DNA from: Pseudomonadota bacterium
GTDB lineage: Bacteria > Bdellovibrionota_B > Oligoflexia > Silvanigrellales > Silvanigrellaceae
Length of the DNA: 64,000 nt
Direction of reading: 5' to 3'
Assembly: GCA_009926615.1 (NCBI GenBank)
Contig: RFOM01000009.1
Span: 1 to 64,000, forward strand
The notes beneath the pieces were generated by a model. It did no database searches. It was not told where the DNA came from and saw only the letters and a program-made list of their open reading frames with translations. Shown here piece by piece: positions 52,866-63,064 of the stretch (position 1 is its first letter; each line of letters opens with the position of its first letter). A program made the translations under genes and the position numbers.

Positions 52866-54323
52866 ATGAATTGCAGCTCAACGCTGCGCATATTCCTGCA
52901 TGCCGCATCGTCGGCCATTCTTTTGCCGGCCGTTGCCGCTGCCGCACGAAGCCCAAAAGAGCCGGTGCCCGACATCCGACTTCCGGCAGGTGTTTCAATG
53001 CTCGGCTACGGCAAGGCTATCGAAGGAACTCCGGATCTTTACAAATTCAAACTAGCGAACGGGCTCAAGGTTCTTATTTTGCCCGACTCCCGAAATCCGC
53101 TTGCAACGCTCAGAATAAAACTGGATGCCGGAAGCAATCGGGAGCGTCTCGGGACAACCGGACTTGCCCATTTTTTTGAACACATGATGTTTCGCAAAAC
53201 TCAGGTCTCACCGGAAGGTCACTACGACCGGATTCTGGCCGGTGTCGGCGGCCGCGGCAATGCCGCAACCAGCACCGACTATGTGGTTTACGAATCCAAT
53301 TTCCCCGGACCTGCGCTGGACAAAATGCTCGAACTTGAATCCCAGCGGTTCAAGCTTCTTGATTTGCAGGATCCCTACTTCACGACCGAAAAGGGAGCCG
53401 TGATTTCGGAACGCAGACTCCGTTATGAAAACGATCCGCAGCAGAGGGGGCAGGAGATCGTCCGAAGAGCCGCCTACAAAGGCACTCCCTATGAGTGGAT
53501 GACCATTGGTGCGCGCATTGACGTGCAGCAGATGTCGATTGCCGAGGCACGCAATTTTTACCGAGACTTTTACACTCCGGACAATGCGCAGCTGACCGTC
53601 GGCGGGCCTTTTAAAGTTGAAACGGTTTTGCAGAAAGTCAACGACGCATTTTCTGACTGGAGCGGAAAAGTCAAAAATCAGCCCCCGCGTCTTGCTGATC
53701 GGCCCGAAAAAGAAGTTGCCGGCAAAGAATTTGTCTGCAGCGAAAATGTTTTTGAAGAACAGCACACGATTATTTTTCCGTCTGCCGACAATTCTTTCCG
53801 TTCTGCGCTGCTGACCCAAATTCTGATGCAAATTCTCAACGACCACCCCGAAGGAACGCTCCAGCGGCGGATGACAAAGCGCAAACTTGCGACTTCGTTC
53901 TTTCTCTACAAAACAACATGGCAAAAATCATCACAGCCCTACGTCGCGTGGTTTAAACTCTCCAAGGATCAATCTTTTGCTGCCGCACGTGATTATTTTT
54001 ACACCGAACTGAATGCCGCTTTAAGCCGGCAACTGACCCCTGAGATCAAGAAAGTCATACTGAAACAGAGCGAAGTCGAAGAGTCCGAGGTCGCCCAAAA
54101 AATGACGAGTCTGGCCGAATTCTACGAATGGAACGAGTTCTTCCACGGGGATTTCAAAATTCCCGCACAAACAAAGAAAATAATAACCTCGCTGACCACC
54201 AAAGATTTTCAGGCGTGGGGCAAAGATGCCTTCGCTCAAAAAAAGTCGTTCCGTACGGGAGTGACTGCTGCAGGCAAATCCGTTCCATGCAGCGAATTTG
54301 AAAAAAATACGGCGCAGAATTGA
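52866..54323 (+). CDS. M16 peptidase, active subunit
   Basis: A 485-residue protein with a signal peptide. The zinc motif is HFFEHMMFRK (HxxEH), with the third ligand region EKGAVISERRLRYE downstream. It is a periplasmic zinc peptidase of the pitrilysin family. The next gene encodes a partner without HxxEH; such pairs work as heterodimers. Confidence 0.92.
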   Translation: MNCSSTLRIFLHAASSAILLPAVAAAARSPKEPVPDIRLPAGVSMLGYGKAIEGTPDLYKFKLANGLKVLILPDSRNPLATLRIKLDAGSNRERLGTTGLAHFFEHMMFRKTQVSPEGHYDRILAGVGGRGNAATSTDYVVYESNFPGPALDKMLELESQRFKLLDLQDPYFTTEKGAVISERRLRYENDPQQRGQEIVRRAAYKGTPYEWMTIGARIDVQQMSIAEARNFYRDFYTPDNAQLTVGGPFKVETVLQKVNDAFSDWSGKVKNQPPRLADRPEKEVAGKEFVCSENVFEEQHTIIFPSADNSFRSALLTQILMQILNDHPEGTLQRRMTKRKLATSFFLYKTTWQKSSQPYVAWFKLSKDQSFAAARDYFYTELNAALSRQLTPEIKKVILKQSEVEESEVAQKMTSLAEFYEWNEFFHGDFKIPAQTKKIITSLTTKDFQAWGKDAFAQKKSFRTGVTAAGKSVPCSEFEKNTAQN

Positions 54324-54331
54324 GAACAAAT

Positions 54332-55969
54332 ATGAAGAAATACAAGGTAAAAACACATCAATCGCTGCCCTCGGTTTGTCTGCGTCACCTTGTACCTGCA
54401 GTTGCGGTTGTGCTTGCTCTGTGCGGAACTGCGACCAAAGCCGCAGCCCAATCCGGAAGCGGAGCGGCAGGGCTCAACAATCAGCGGCCGGCCGTGCTCG
54501 GCAAGCCTGTTCAGTTAAACTGGCGCAGCATCAATTGGCCGTCTCTCAATTTTTCGCGCACACCCGTTGACGGCGGTGCGGCGCTGTACACAATTCCGGC
54601 GGAAACAGGCAAAAAAATCAGGATTGATTTTCTGTTTCAAACGGGGGTCTACAACCTGCCGAGAGAATGGCGGACGAACCTGAGCGCGACGGTCGACATG
54701 TTTCTTCAGGGCGGAGCCGGAGCGCGCAATTATGAAGAATTGCAAAAACACCTTGCCGACAACGGCATTCAGGTCACGACAACAACCAGCCCGCTCGGGC
54801 AATTTCTGATTACAATTGAAGTTCTCTCCACAGATTTCGGAACTGCGGTTGCGGCTCTCGAGGATATGCTTCTGCGGCCGCGCTTCGACCGAGACGCGCT
54901 CGAGATCTGGAAAATGGAACAAAGCGACGGCTTTCAGGCCGTGCTGGACGGAGGAAGCGCGCGCAAGCAAGGGCGTTTCATCGAACAGGAGGCAATCCGT
55001 CTTGCTTTCGGAGCGGAACACTATTTTGCGCACGCGCTTGCCCGCATGTCGAAGCCCGAAATTGACAAAGTCACTCAGGACAAGGTCAGGCAGATTGCCG
55101 GTCTGCTCATTAATCGCGCCGGCCTCAACGTCGTTCTTTCCGGCAGCGTGAATTCCAAACACGAAAAGAGTGTTGCAGATCTCATTCGCAAAATACCGAG
55201 GCTTGCGCCGGTCAGCTACAGCTGGATGCCGGATCGTCTGAAACCCGCGGGCAGCGGCAAACTCCGCATGACGATTATTCGCAAGCCCGATCTCAGTCAG
55301 TGCACGCTCTCTTTGCGGTATTATCTGCCTCACATCGGAAAACTGAACCGCATTGAACGCACACGGATGACTCTTCTCAAGGAAGTGTTCAGTTCGTCGG
55401 GCGGAGTTATCGGCAACGACCGTTTTTCCAAGGCGATGAGGGCAGACTCAGGACTTTCATACAGTCCGAATGCGTCTTTTGACCCCGAAGTTATTGAACC
55501 CAACACGAATGCCGGCGCGTGGCGTCTGAATTTTCAGAGTCCGAACGATCGCTTCGTTGAGGCTGTACAGCTGGCCACCAAGACTTGGGAAACATTCGCA
55601 TCCAAGGGCATATCCGCAGATGAGCTTGAGAACGCGAGAATTTCCCGCATTAACAATACACTTGCCGCTGAGCTGACGGTTTTTGACAAGGTCGAAGAAT
55701 TCCTTGACGACATCCAGTCCCAAACGCTGCCAAATCCCGTTTCACTTGAAAGCAGTTTAGTCAGGCTGGAGCAGGAAAAAGACGTCAGACCAATCAACAG
55801 CCTGCTTGGTTCGCAGATTAAAGCCGGAACTCTTCCGGTTTTGGTGGTCTTCGGCAATCCGAGTGATTCGGCTTTGTCGGCGATTAAAGCTCTCGACGGC
55901 GTGGAAGTTGAAAAGGTCGTCGCTTTTGATGAACTTGTAAAAGAAATTGTTGCAGGGGGTCCCAAGTGA
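54332..55969 (+). CDS. M16 peptidase-like, inactive partner
   Basis: A 545-residue protein with a signal peptide (ending near KAAAQ). The M16 fold is visible (VDMFLQGGAGARNYEEL, then LRYYLPHIGKLNRIERTRM), but the HxxEH motif is missing (MFLQGG in its place). It is expected to shape the substrate chamber with the upstream active subunit. The ATG at 54332 was used; a TTG overlapping the previous stop is possible. Confidence 0.85.
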   Translation: MKKYKVKTHQSLPSVCLRHLVPAVAVVLALCGTATKAAAQSGSGAAGLNNQRPAVLGKPVQLNWRSINWPSLNFSRTPVDGGAALYTIPAETGKKIRIDFLFQTGVYNLPREWRTNLSATVDMFLQGGAGARNYEELQKHLADNGIQVTTTTSPLGQFLITIEVLSTDFGTAVAALEDMLLRPRFDRDALEIWKMEQSDGFQAVLDGGSARKQGRFIEQEAIRLAFGAEHYFAHALARMSKPEIDKVTQDKVRQIAGLLINRAGLNVVLSGSVNSKHEKSVADLIRKIPRLAPVSYSWMPDRLKPAGSGKLRMTIIRKPDLSQCTLSLRYYLPHIGKLNRIERTRMTLLKEVFSSSGGVIGNDRFSKAMRADSGLSYSPNASFDPEVIEPNTNAGAWRLNFQSPNDRFVEAVQLATKTWETFASKGISADELENARISRINNTLAAELTVFDKVEEFLDDIQSQTLPNPVSLESSLVRLEQEKDVRPINSLLGSQIKAGTLPVLVVFGNPSDSALSAIKALDGVEVEKVVAFDELVKEIVAGGPK

Positions 55970-56268
55970 AGAACTTTGAAAGCGCGTCCGGAACGATCTC
56001 CGAGTTTGTAAAACGGGTGGAAGCTGCACTGCAGGGCCGTGATTTGGGATCGATCACAAAATTCGCTCTGGAAGGTCAGGAGCTGAGAGTTATCTTTTCG
56101 AAACTGGGGACAACTGAACTCAAGTATAAAATTGAGCCCCGTCCTGAAGGATTCAGGGCTGAGCTCGTCAGTGAAAAAGTTGCCCTGACGCATCGGCCGC
56201 TCAAGTCGGATATCACAGCCAAGCTGGCAAAGGTGATGGAGCGTGAAGGGGCAAAGTGCACTCTCTGA
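55966..56268 (+). CDS. Small protein, unknown
   Basis: A 100-residue soluble protein. The GTG start overlaps the stop of the M16 partner (GTGA), so translation is coupled. It has beta-rich segments (LRVIFSKLGTTELKYKIEPR) and a helical C-terminus. No family recognised. Confidence 0.6.
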   Translation: MKNFESASGTISEFVKRVEAALQGRDLGSITKFALEGQELRVIFSKLGTTELKYKIEPRPEGFRAELVSEKVALTHRPLKSDITAKLAKVMEREGAKCTL

Positions 56269-56344
56269 TGTCAGACTTTTGTTTCTGCTTCCGGCTGTTT
56301 TAAGGCTCTTCTGCGTTATTTCTTGATGTTTGCCATCGGCCTTA

Positions 56345-56358
56345 TTGATTAATGTCAA
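56345..56358. promoter_or_regulatory. Fnr-like box upstream of sdhCAB
   Basis: TTGAT-TAAT-GTCAA matches the TTGAT-N4-ATCAA consensus at 9 of 10 positions, 162 bp before sdhC. The Crp/Fnr regulator encoded in this window has the matching ETVSR recognition helix. The intergenic region is otherwise without a visible gene. Confidence 0.45.
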
Positions 56359-56519
56359 CCGGTGCCTTGCTCGCTCTCGAATCAGATGCCGTTTATCGCC
56401 GGAACACTAAGACAATGCATTGAAAGTTTAAAAGATTGAGTTGCGCAGAGCTGACGGTTGAATGATGCTTTGCAGCAGCTGCAATTTAAATTTACGCGTT
56501 TTGTAAGGAGGAGTGCCGC

Positions 56520-57206
56520 ATGAGTCAGGGTATCCTGAAGTACATGAGCAGCTCGATCGGCCGCAAGTACATTATGGCCGTCAGCGGACTTGTTTGGGTT
56601 CTGTTTGTTCTCACTCACATGATCGGCAACCTGCTCATTTTTGCAGGCAAGGACGCCTACAACGTATACAGCCACAAGCTGATTACCAATCCGTTGATTT
56701 ACCTTGCCGAGGCGGCGCTCGTGATTTTCATCGGCGCACATGCATTTACCGGCATCAGCCTCAAACTTCGCAATAACCGGACCAAACCAACGCTTTATGC
56801 GGTCACCCCGAAGAGTGCGAAGGGAGCATCGCTCTCTTCTAAGAGCATGATTTGGTCGGGAACGATCACCCTTGTCTTCCTGATTCTTCACCTCGTGACC
56901 TTCAAGTACGGCCAGTACTACGCCTACAGCAAAGACGGTGCGGATGTTGTTCTGGACGGTATCAAGGTGCGCGACATTCACCAGCTCGTCATCGAGTGCT
57001 TTGAAAAGCCCGGTTACGTCGCGTGGTACGGGATCTGCCTCGTTCTGGTCGGATTGCATCTCTATCACGGAGTTGCTTCGAGTTTTCAGACTCTCGGTCT
57101 GAACCATCCGAAATTCAACAACGCGATAAAGATGTTCGGCTGGGCGTACGCAATTGTCGTTGCACTCGGTTTTCTTGCCGTCCCTCTTTATGTGTTCATT
57201 TTCTGA
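56520..57206 (+). CDS. sdhC: Succinate dehydrogenase cytochrome b558 subunit
   Basis: A 228-residue, five-helix membrane protein of the dihaem type used by Bacillus, Bacteroidetes and deltaproteobacteria: SSSIGRKYIMAVSGLVWVLF, histidines in VLTHMIG, IGAHAFTG, LILHLVTF and VGLHLYHG. It binds haem and quinone and anchors SdhAB. GTAAGGAGG lies upstream, a strong site. Confidence 0.95.
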   Translation: MSQGILKYMSSSIGRKYIMAVSGLVWVLFVLTHMIGNLLIFAGKDAYNVYSHKLITNPLIYLAEAALVIFIGAHAFTGISLKLRNNRTKPTLYAVTPKSAKGASLSSKSMIWSGTITLVFLILHLVTFKYGQYYAYSKDGADVVLDGIKVRDIHQLVIECFEKPGYVAWYGICLVLVGLHLYHGVASSFQTLGLNHPKFNNAIKMFGWAYAIVVALGFLAVPLYVFIF

Positions 57207-57219
57207 GTAGGGGTGATAA

Positions 57220-59133
57220 ATGAATCTGGACTCAAAAATCCCAAGCGGCCATATTTCAGAGAAGTGGACCAACCACCAGTTTGAATCCAAACTGGTCAAC
57301 CCTGCCAACCGCCGCAAATTCAGCGTCATCGTCGTCGGAACCGGTCTGGCGGGTGCCTCGGCGTCTGCATCACTCGCCGAACTCGGCTACAACGTAAAGA
57401 CTCTCTGCATTCATGACTCCCCGCGACGCGCGCACTCGATTGCCGCGCAGGGCGGTATCAACGCGGCAAAGAACTACCAAAACGACGGAGATTCGGTTTA
57501 CCGTTTGTTTTACGACACCATCAAGGGCGGCGACTTTCGTGCACGCGAAGCCAATGTTCATCGCCTTGCCGAAAACTCCGTGAAGATTATCGACCATTGC
57601 GTCGCACTCGGTGTTCCCTTTGCGCGCGAATACGGCGGCCTTCTGGCAAACCGCAGTTTCGGCGGTGCGCAGGTTTCGCGAACCTTTTATGCACGCGGCC
57701 AAACCGGACAGCAGCTGCTGCTGGGCGCCTACTCCGCCATGATGCGGCAGGTTGATGCCAAAAAAGTTGAACTGCTGAATTTCCGCGAGATGCTCGATCT
57801 TGTTCTCGTCGACGGAAAAGCGCGCGGAGTGATCTGCCGTAATGTTCTGACCGGAGAAATTGAATCCCACGCTGCAGATGCGGTGATTCTGGCGACCGGC
57901 GGATACGGCAACGTCTTTTATCTCTCGACGAACGCAAAATGGTCGAACGCAACCGCAATTTGGCGTGCCCACAAACGCGGAGCTGCATTCGGCAATCCGT
58001 GTTTTACCCAGATTCACCCGACCTGCATTCCGGTGTCGGGAGACTATCAGAGCAAGCTGACGTTAATGTCAGAGTCACTGCGCAACGACGGTCGCGTATG
58101 GGTACCCAAGAACGGCACCGACGCACGTTCACCCGACCTTATTCCTGAAGACGAACGCGATTATTACCTTGAACGCATCTATCCGAGTTTCGGCAACCTC
58201 GCACCGCGCGACATCGCGTCGCGCGCGGCCAAGTTTGTCTGTGACGAGGGACGCGGCGTAGGAAATACCAAGCTCGCGGTTTATCTTGATTTCGCTGCAG
58301 CCATCAAACGCGACGGGCGTCCGGTCATCGAAGGCAAATACGGCAACCTTTTTCAAATGTACGAAAAAATTACCGGCGAAAATCCGTACAAAGTCCCGAT
58401 GCGGATTTATCCGGCCGTGCACTACACCATGGGTGGCTTGTGGGTGGACTATAACCTTCAGTCCACGATCCCCGGTCTGCATGTGCTCGGTGAGGCCAAC
58501 TTCTCCGACCACGGTGCCAACCGTCTCGGGGCATCCGCCCTGATGCAGGGACTCTCCGACGGCTACTTTGTTATTCCGACCACTCTTGCCAACTACCTCG
58601 GCTCAACCAAACTCGACAAGGTTGACGTCAGTCATCAGGCTTTCAAAGACGCGCGCGCGGGAGTCGAACAGGGCATTTCGCGCATGATGAACATCAAGGG
58701 CGGCAAAACAGCCGATGAGCTGCACAGAAAGCTCGGCAAACTGATGTGGGACAATTGCGGAATGGCGCGCAACGAGCAATCGCTCAACAAACTGCTCGAA
58801 GAAATTCCCAAACTGCGCGATGAGTTTTGGAATGACCTGCGCATTCCCGGAGATGCCGCAACTCTGAATCAGGAACTTGAGCGTGCGGGGCGCGTGGCCG
58901 ATTTCATCGAACTCGGTGAGCTGATGGCACGCGATGCTCTTGAGCGTCGTGAATCCTGCGGCGGACACTTCCGCACCGAATTCCAGACACAGGACAACGA
59001 AGCACAGCGCGACGACGAAAAGTTCTGTCACGTTGCAGCTTGGGAATATCAGGGCGAAGGCAAGGCTGCCAAACGCAATACTGAAGCGCTGAATTTTGAA
59101 TATGTGAAGCTCGCAACCCGAAGCTACAAATAA
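57220..59133 (+). CDS. sdhA: Succinate dehydrogenase flavoprotein subunit
   Basis: A 637-residue FAD protein: [20 protein letters not shown], the covalent FAD histidine in [26 protein letters not shown], and [15 protein letters not shown]. It oxidises succinate to fumarate. AGGGGTGATAA precedes the ATG, 13 bp after sdhC. Confidence 0.97.
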   Translation: MNLDSKIPSGHISEKWTNHQFESKLVNPANRRKFSVIVVGTGLAGASASASLAELGYNVKTLCIHDSPRRAHSIAAQGGINAAKNYQNDGDSVYRLFYDTIKGGDFRAREANVHRLAENSVKIIDHCVALGVPFAREYGGLLANRSFGGAQVSRTFYARGQTGQQLLLGAYSAMMRQVDAKKVELLNFREMLDLVLVDGKARGVICRNVLTGEIESHAADAVILATGGYGNVFYLSTNAKWSNATAIWRAHKRGAAFGNPCFTQIHPTCIPVSGDYQSKLTLMSESLRNDGRVWVPKNGTDARSPDLIPEDERDYYLERIYPSFGNLAPRDIASRAAKFVCDEGRGVGNTKLAVYLDFAAAIKRDGRPVIEGKYGNLFQMYEKITGENPYKVPMRIYPAVHYTMGGLWVDYNLQSTIPGLHVLGEANFSDHGANRLGASALMQGLSDGYFVIPTTLANYLGSTKLDKVDVSHQAFKDARAGVEQGISRMMNIKGGKTADELHRKLGKLMWDNCGMARNEQSLNKLLEEIPKLRDEFWNDLRIPGDAATLNQELERAGRVADFIELGELMARDALERRESCGGHFRTEFQTQDNEAQRDDEKFCHVAAWEYQGEGKAAKRNTEALNFEYVKLATRSYK

Positions 59134-59150
59134 GACCAAGGAGAGATGTC

Positions 59151-59948
59151 ATGGCTGGAAACAACAACTCACGCACCATGCGTATCAATCTGAAGGTGTG
59201 GCGGCAGCAAAACGAAAAGGTTCAGGGCAACCTTGTCGATTACACGCTCGACAGCGTCAGTCCGGATATGTCCTTTCTTGAAATGTTTGATGTGCTCAAT
59301 GAGCAGCTGGTCAAGAAGGGCGAAGAGCCCGTTGCCTTCGCCCATGACTGCCGCGAGGGAATTTGCGGTTCCTGTGCGATGGTGATTGACGGTGAACCGC
59401 ACGGCCCGCAAACAGGAACAACGACCTGTCAGCTTCATATGCGCTCCTTCAGCGACGGCGATACGATTGTTGTTGAACCGTTCCGCGCCAAGGCTTTTCC
59501 TGTTGTCAAAGACCTCGTGACCAACCGCACTGCACTGGACCGTATTCAGGCAGCGGGCGGCTACGTTACGGTCAGCACAGGCAACGCACCGGACGGAAAT
59601 GCAATTCCAATCTCAAAAGAGATTGCCGACCTCGCAATGGATGCGGCAGCATGTATCCAGTGCGGAGCCTGCGTTGCCGCCTGCCGCAACGGCTCTGCAA
59701 TGCTTTTTGTGTCGGCGAAAGTTTCGCAGCTTGCGTTGCTTCCGCAAGGTCAGGCCGAGCGCGACAGACGCGTGTCACGCATGGTTTGGCAAATGGACGA
59801 AGAGGACTTCGGAAGTTGCACGAACATGGGTTCATGCGCCGCTGCCTGTCCCAAGGAAATCAAAGTCGAGAACATTGCCCGCATCAATCGGGAATACGCA
59901 CATGCCATGTTGTTCGGGCGTGTCAGTGAGCGCGTCTCTGACGAATGA
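59151..59948 (+). CDS. sdhB: Succinate dehydrogenase iron-sulfur subunit
   Basis: A 265-residue protein. 2Fe-2S ligands are in [15 protein letters not shown] with a later TTCQLH; 4Fe-4S and 3Fe-4S ligands are in [14 protein letters not shown] and [15 protein letters not shown]. It transfers electrons from SdhA to quinone in SdhC. AAGGAGAG precedes the ATG. Confidence 0.97.
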   Translation: MAGNNNSRTMRINLKVWRQQNEKVQGNLVDYTLDSVSPDMSFLEMFDVLNEQLVKKGEEPVAFAHDCREGICGSCAMVIDGEPHGPQTGTTTCQLHMRSFSDGDTIVVEPFRAKAFPVVKDLVTNRTALDRIQAAGGYVTVSTGNAPDGNAIPISKEIADLAMDAAACIQCGACVAACRNGSAMLFVSAKVSQLALLPQGQAERDRRVSRMVWQMDEEDFGSCTNMGSCAAACPKEIKVENIARINREYAHAMLFGRVSERVSDE

Positions 59949-59967
59949 ACGCTGCGCGACACCGCGT

Positions 59968-60016
59968 TTCAAAACAAAACCCCCGCAGGTCATCCCTGCG
60001 GGGGTTTTGTTTTGAA
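59968..60016. terminator. Bidirectional terminator after sdhB
   Basis: A perfect 22-bp inverted repeat (left arm 59968-59989, right arm 59995-60016) with a 5-nt loop, GC-rich core CCCCCGCAGG and A/T-rich ends. It lies between convergent sdhB and the Bcp gene and can serve both. Confidence 0.9.
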
Positions 60017-60031
60017 GCGATCCGAGAGTCT

Positions 60032-60898
60032 TCAGCGGCTCGCCTTCTTCAATGTCGACAGCACCGCAGCTGCGTGTCCGTCGACCTTTACCTTCGGCCA
60101 GTGAGCAACAACGTGCCCCTTTGGATTCAGGAGAAATGTACTGCGCTCAATTCCCATGAACGTCTTACCGTACATGCTTTTTTCCTTCCAGACTCCGAAC
60201 CTTTCGCACAAATCGCCGCTCTCGTCCGATAGGAGCATGAAGGACAAACCTTCCTTTTGAGCAAACTTTCGATGACTCTGACAGGAATCTTTGCTCACTC
60301 CGATGACAACAGCATCCTGCTGCTTAAAGTCATTCTTGAGAGATTCAAAGTCGCGGGCTTCGATTGTGCATCCGGGTGTCATGTCCTTCGGATAAAAGTA
60401 CAAAACAACCCATTTGCGATTCACGGAACCTGCTTCAAAGGCCTCTCCGCCAACAAGCCCCGAAATCCTTGGAGCCTGATAGGGAGAGGAGAGTAAACCG
60501 GATTCGCCGTCGGGCTCGGAGGGCTCTCCGCCTTCGCTTGCTGCAGGAGTTGCAGCAGGCGCAGCCTTAGCGCGACGCGCGCCACCCTTGCGGGTTGTTT
60601 TCTTTGCAGCTGTCTTCTTCGCTGCAGGCTTCTTGGCAGCGGCCTTCTTGACCGTTGCTTTCTTGGCTGCAGGTTTCTTTGCTGCCGTCTTCTTGGCTGC
60701 AGCTTTCTTGGGAGCAGCTTTCTTGGCGACAGTTTTCTTGGCTGTCGTCTTCTTAGCTGTCGCCTTCTTGGCTACCGTCTTCTTGGCAGCAGGCTTCTTC
60801 TTCGCAGCTGTCTTCTTGGCAGCAGCTTTCTTGGGAGCAGCCTTCTTGGCAGCAGGTTTCTTGGGAGCGGACTTTTTCGCAACTTTCTTCGTAACCAT
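60032..60898 (-). CDS. Bcp-type peroxiredoxin with a histone-H1-like N-terminal tail
   Basis: A 288-residue protein. Residues 1 to about 112 are lysine/alanine/proline repeats ([17 protein letters not shown]) like the stand-alone H1-like protein. Then an acidic linker ([14 protein letters not shown]). From about 140 to 288 is a Bcp/PrxQ peroxiredoxin: [17 protein letters not shown] with peroxidatic Cys177. The usual resolving cysteine five residues later is replaced (R182); Cys206 or Cys231 may serve. Peroxiredoxins reduce peroxides. The tail may place the enzyme on DNA, which is inference. The start at 60898 has GGAGGT upstream. Confidence 0.9.
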   Translation of the reverse strand: MVTKKVAKKSAPKKPAAKKAAPKKAAAKKTAAKKKPAAKKTVAKKATAKKTTAKKTVAKKAAPKKAAAKKTAAKKPAAKKATVKKAAAKKPAAKKTAAKKTTRKGGARRAKAAPAATPAASEGGEPSEPDGESGLLSSPYQAPRISGLVGGEAFEAGSVNRKWVVLYFYPKDMTPGCTIEARDFESLKNDFKQQDAVVIGVSKDSCQSHRKFAQKEGLSFMLLSDESGDLCERFGVWKEKSMYGKTFMGIERSTFLLNPKGHVVAHWPKVKVDGHAAAVLSTLKKASR

Positions 60899-61070
60899 AT
60901 TTGTGACCTCCATTTTCTAAAAATGTAACTTCGTCTGTTTCATCTGTAAAGACGTGGAAGAAAACTTTTTGAAAAGGAGACACGTCAACGCGTCGACTCG
61001 CGCGCTGCGCAGCTTATTAGTTATCATTATGCAGCTTGAACAATCTGCATGATTGCGAATGGAAAAAAGC

Positions 61071-62603
61071 ATGACGGACGCATCGGAAAAAACTTCACCT
61101 CCCATCTCTGCCGAAAAGTTCAGATCGAACTTCAGACATGACTTGCGCTCAAACTTTTCCGTTCTGATCGGATTGGGGGAGGTTCTCAGAGATGACCTTG
61201 CCGGCAGCGGCAACCACAGCGCCGCCCAAGCTTTGGAGACTGCGCTTGAAGAAGCCCGACTGTTGCTGGATAAAACGATTTCGATGATCAATCACTGTCC
61301 GATTGCATCCGTCGAGGTCTTCAAAAGTGAGGTGAAGTCCGGTCTGGGGGCCGCCACACTGAACAGCCTGAGAAGCATCAACCGGAAACTCAGAAAGATA
61401 GAATCAACGGCAGGAAAGCAGGAATTACTAACCGACATGATCGAAGCTGTCCGCCAGCTCACCCGCGTCTGCAATGCGCCCTTTAAAGACAGTCTGGCGA
61501 TGAACACCAAAGCATCCCAGAGCAAACGGATCGCTGAACAGGAAAAACCGGCAGACGGGTCCCGCGGACACGTGATGGTGATTGACGACGAAAAACACAA
61601 TCTTTACCTGATCAAAACTTTTCTCAACCGGCTCAACCTGTCGGTTGCGACGTATTCAGATGCAAAAACTGCACTGAATGAACTGAATACTGCGGCTGCG
61701 GATCTTATCCTGCTTGATCTCCATATGCCCGAGATGGACGGGCTGGAATTTTTGAGAACCGTCAAAGCCCGTCCGGAATTTGCCGAAATCCCCGTGCTCG
61801 TCATAACAGCCTCCGACGACGCCGAAGAACTTGCGGAGTGTATCGAAGCCGGAGCCGTTGACTCACTTCCCAAACCGTTCCAGTCGGCTTTTTTGAAGGC
61901 ACGCATTCTGACGTCTCTCGAGCTTCAGGCAACCAAGAAGCGGGAGAAGGCCATTGCCGAAGAACTGCAGATTCAAAAGAACAGGATTGAGGAACTTCTC
62001 GAGGCCATCCTTCCTCACGATGTCATCGAAGAACTCAGATCAACCGGAGTTGTCCAGCCCAGACGCCATGAATCTGTTTGCGTTTTGTTTTGCGACATTG
62101 TCAACTTCACCCAGAGTTGTGATGCACAGAACCCCGAGAAGATCCTTATGGACCTTCAAAGCCTCTTTTCGGAATTCGAAGCCATCTGCGATCTTCACGG
62201 CCTGCAAAAGATAAAGACAATCGGAGACAGCCTGATGGCTGCTGCCGGCCTGACACACACCGACGAAAATATTGAACTGCTTGCCGTGCGGGCCGGACTG
62301 GACATGATCGCCTGCTCGGAAAAGCACAGTTCAGGCTGGAAGGTCAGAGTCGGAATCCACTCGGGCCCGGTGATCAGCGGACTTTTGGGAACCAAACAAT
62401 TCCTTTTTGACATCTGGGGAGACACGGTGAACACGGCAGCGCGCATCGAGAGTGCCTGCCCTCCGCAGCTGCTGAGCGCATCGAAAACCACCTTTGAAAA
62501 ACTTGGGTCGCATGTACAGGGCTATTCACTGGGACAGGTGGCACTCAAAGGCAAAGGACAGCATGAAGTGTACGTCATTACGGCGGTCACCGAACCCTCA
62601 TAA
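61071..62603 (+). CDS. Response regulator-adenylyl cyclase
   Basis: A 510-residue protein. The N-terminus (about 15-75) resembles a HisKA dimerisation helix with His23 (FRHDLRSNFSVLIGLGEVL). A receiver domain follows (about 167-285, phospho-acceptor Asp216 in LLDLHMPEMDG), then a class III cyclase domain (about 330-505): FCDIVNFTQS, KTIGDSLMAAAG and DIWGDTVNTAARIES. The lysine and aspartate that select adenine are present. It makes cAMP under control of phosphorylation. The ATG at 61071 has GGAA upstream. Confidence 0.9.
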   Translation: MTDASEKTSPPISAEKFRSNFRHDLRSNFSVLIGLGEVLRDDLAGSGNHSAAQALETALEEARLLLDKTISMINHCPIASVEVFKSEVKSGLGAATLNSLRSINRKLRKIESTAGKQELLTDMIEAVRQLTRVCNAPFKDSLAMNTKASQSKRIAEQEKPADGSRGHVMVIDDEKHNLYLIKTFLNRLNLSVATYSDAKTALNELNTAAADLILLDLHMPEMDGLEFLRTVKARPEFAEIPVLVITASDDAEELAECIEAGAVDSLPKPFQSAFLKARILTSLELQATKKREKAIAEELQIQKNRIEELLEAILPHDVIEELRSTGVVQPRRHESVCVLFCDIVNFTQSCDAQNPEKILMDLQSLFSEFEAICDLHGLQKIKTIGDSLMAAAGLTHTDENIELLAVRAGLDMIACSEKHSSGWKVRVGIHSGPVISGLLGTKQFLFDIWGDTVNTAARIESACPPQLLSASKTTFEKLGSHVQGYSLGQVALKGKGQHEVYVITAVTEPS

Positions 62604-62630
62604 ACAAAAAAACCCCTCCGTCAGGAGGGG
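62604..62630 (-). terminator. Terminator of the HU gene
   Basis: CCCCTCC / GGAGGGG with a GTCA loop. On the minus strand a T7 run follows. It lies 40 bp after the HU stop. Confidence 0.75.
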
Positions 62631-62670
62631 GTCGCATCTGCATATATGCACTCAGACTGGCTGAGTTTAA

Positions 62671-62988
62671 TTACTTCTTCTTGGACGAGCGCTTCACGCC
62701 TACTGCATCTTTGAGAGACTTGGCAGCGCGGAAAGTCACTTTCTTTGAAGCAGGGATGCGGATTTCTTCGCCGGTCTGAGGATTGCGTCCCATGCGGGCT
62801 GCGCGTTCTTTGACCTGAAGAATGCCGACTTTGTCGATACGGACTTTGGAATGATTGCCGACAACTTCCTGCTCAATGAGTGTCAGGAACTCCTGAAGAA
62901 CTTCCTTGGTCACTTTCTTTGGAAGTTCGGAGTGGTTTGCAGCAACACATGAAATAAGCTGAGATGTAGATACGGTTGACTTTTTCAT
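62671..62988 (-). CDS. HU-family DNA-binding protein
   Basis: A 105-residue protein: VTKEVLQEFLTLIEQEVVGN, then the arm signature RAARMGRNPQTGEEIRIPAS, and a basic KRSSKKK tail. HU bends and packages DNA. AAGGAGCG precedes the ATG at 62988. A promoter is visible upstream. Confidence 0.93.
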   Translation of the reverse strand: MKKSTVSTSQLISCVAANHSELPKKVTKEVLQEFLTLIEQEVVGNHSKVRIDKVGILQVKERAARMGRNPQTGEEIRIPASKKVTFRAAKSLKDAVGVKRSSKKK

Positions 62989-63034
62989 TTCACGCTCCTT
63001 GTGATGAACCGTTTGCAGATGCGATTTAACAAGG

Positions 63035-63063
63035 AGATTAGCGACCGTACCGGAATCTGTCAA
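63035..63063 (-). promoter_or_regulatory. Promoter for the HU gene
   Basis: On the minus strand: -35 TTGACA (63063-63058), 17-bp spacer, -10 TAATCT (63040-63035). It lies 47 bp before the HU start codon. Confidence 0.5.
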
Positions 63064-63064
63064 A

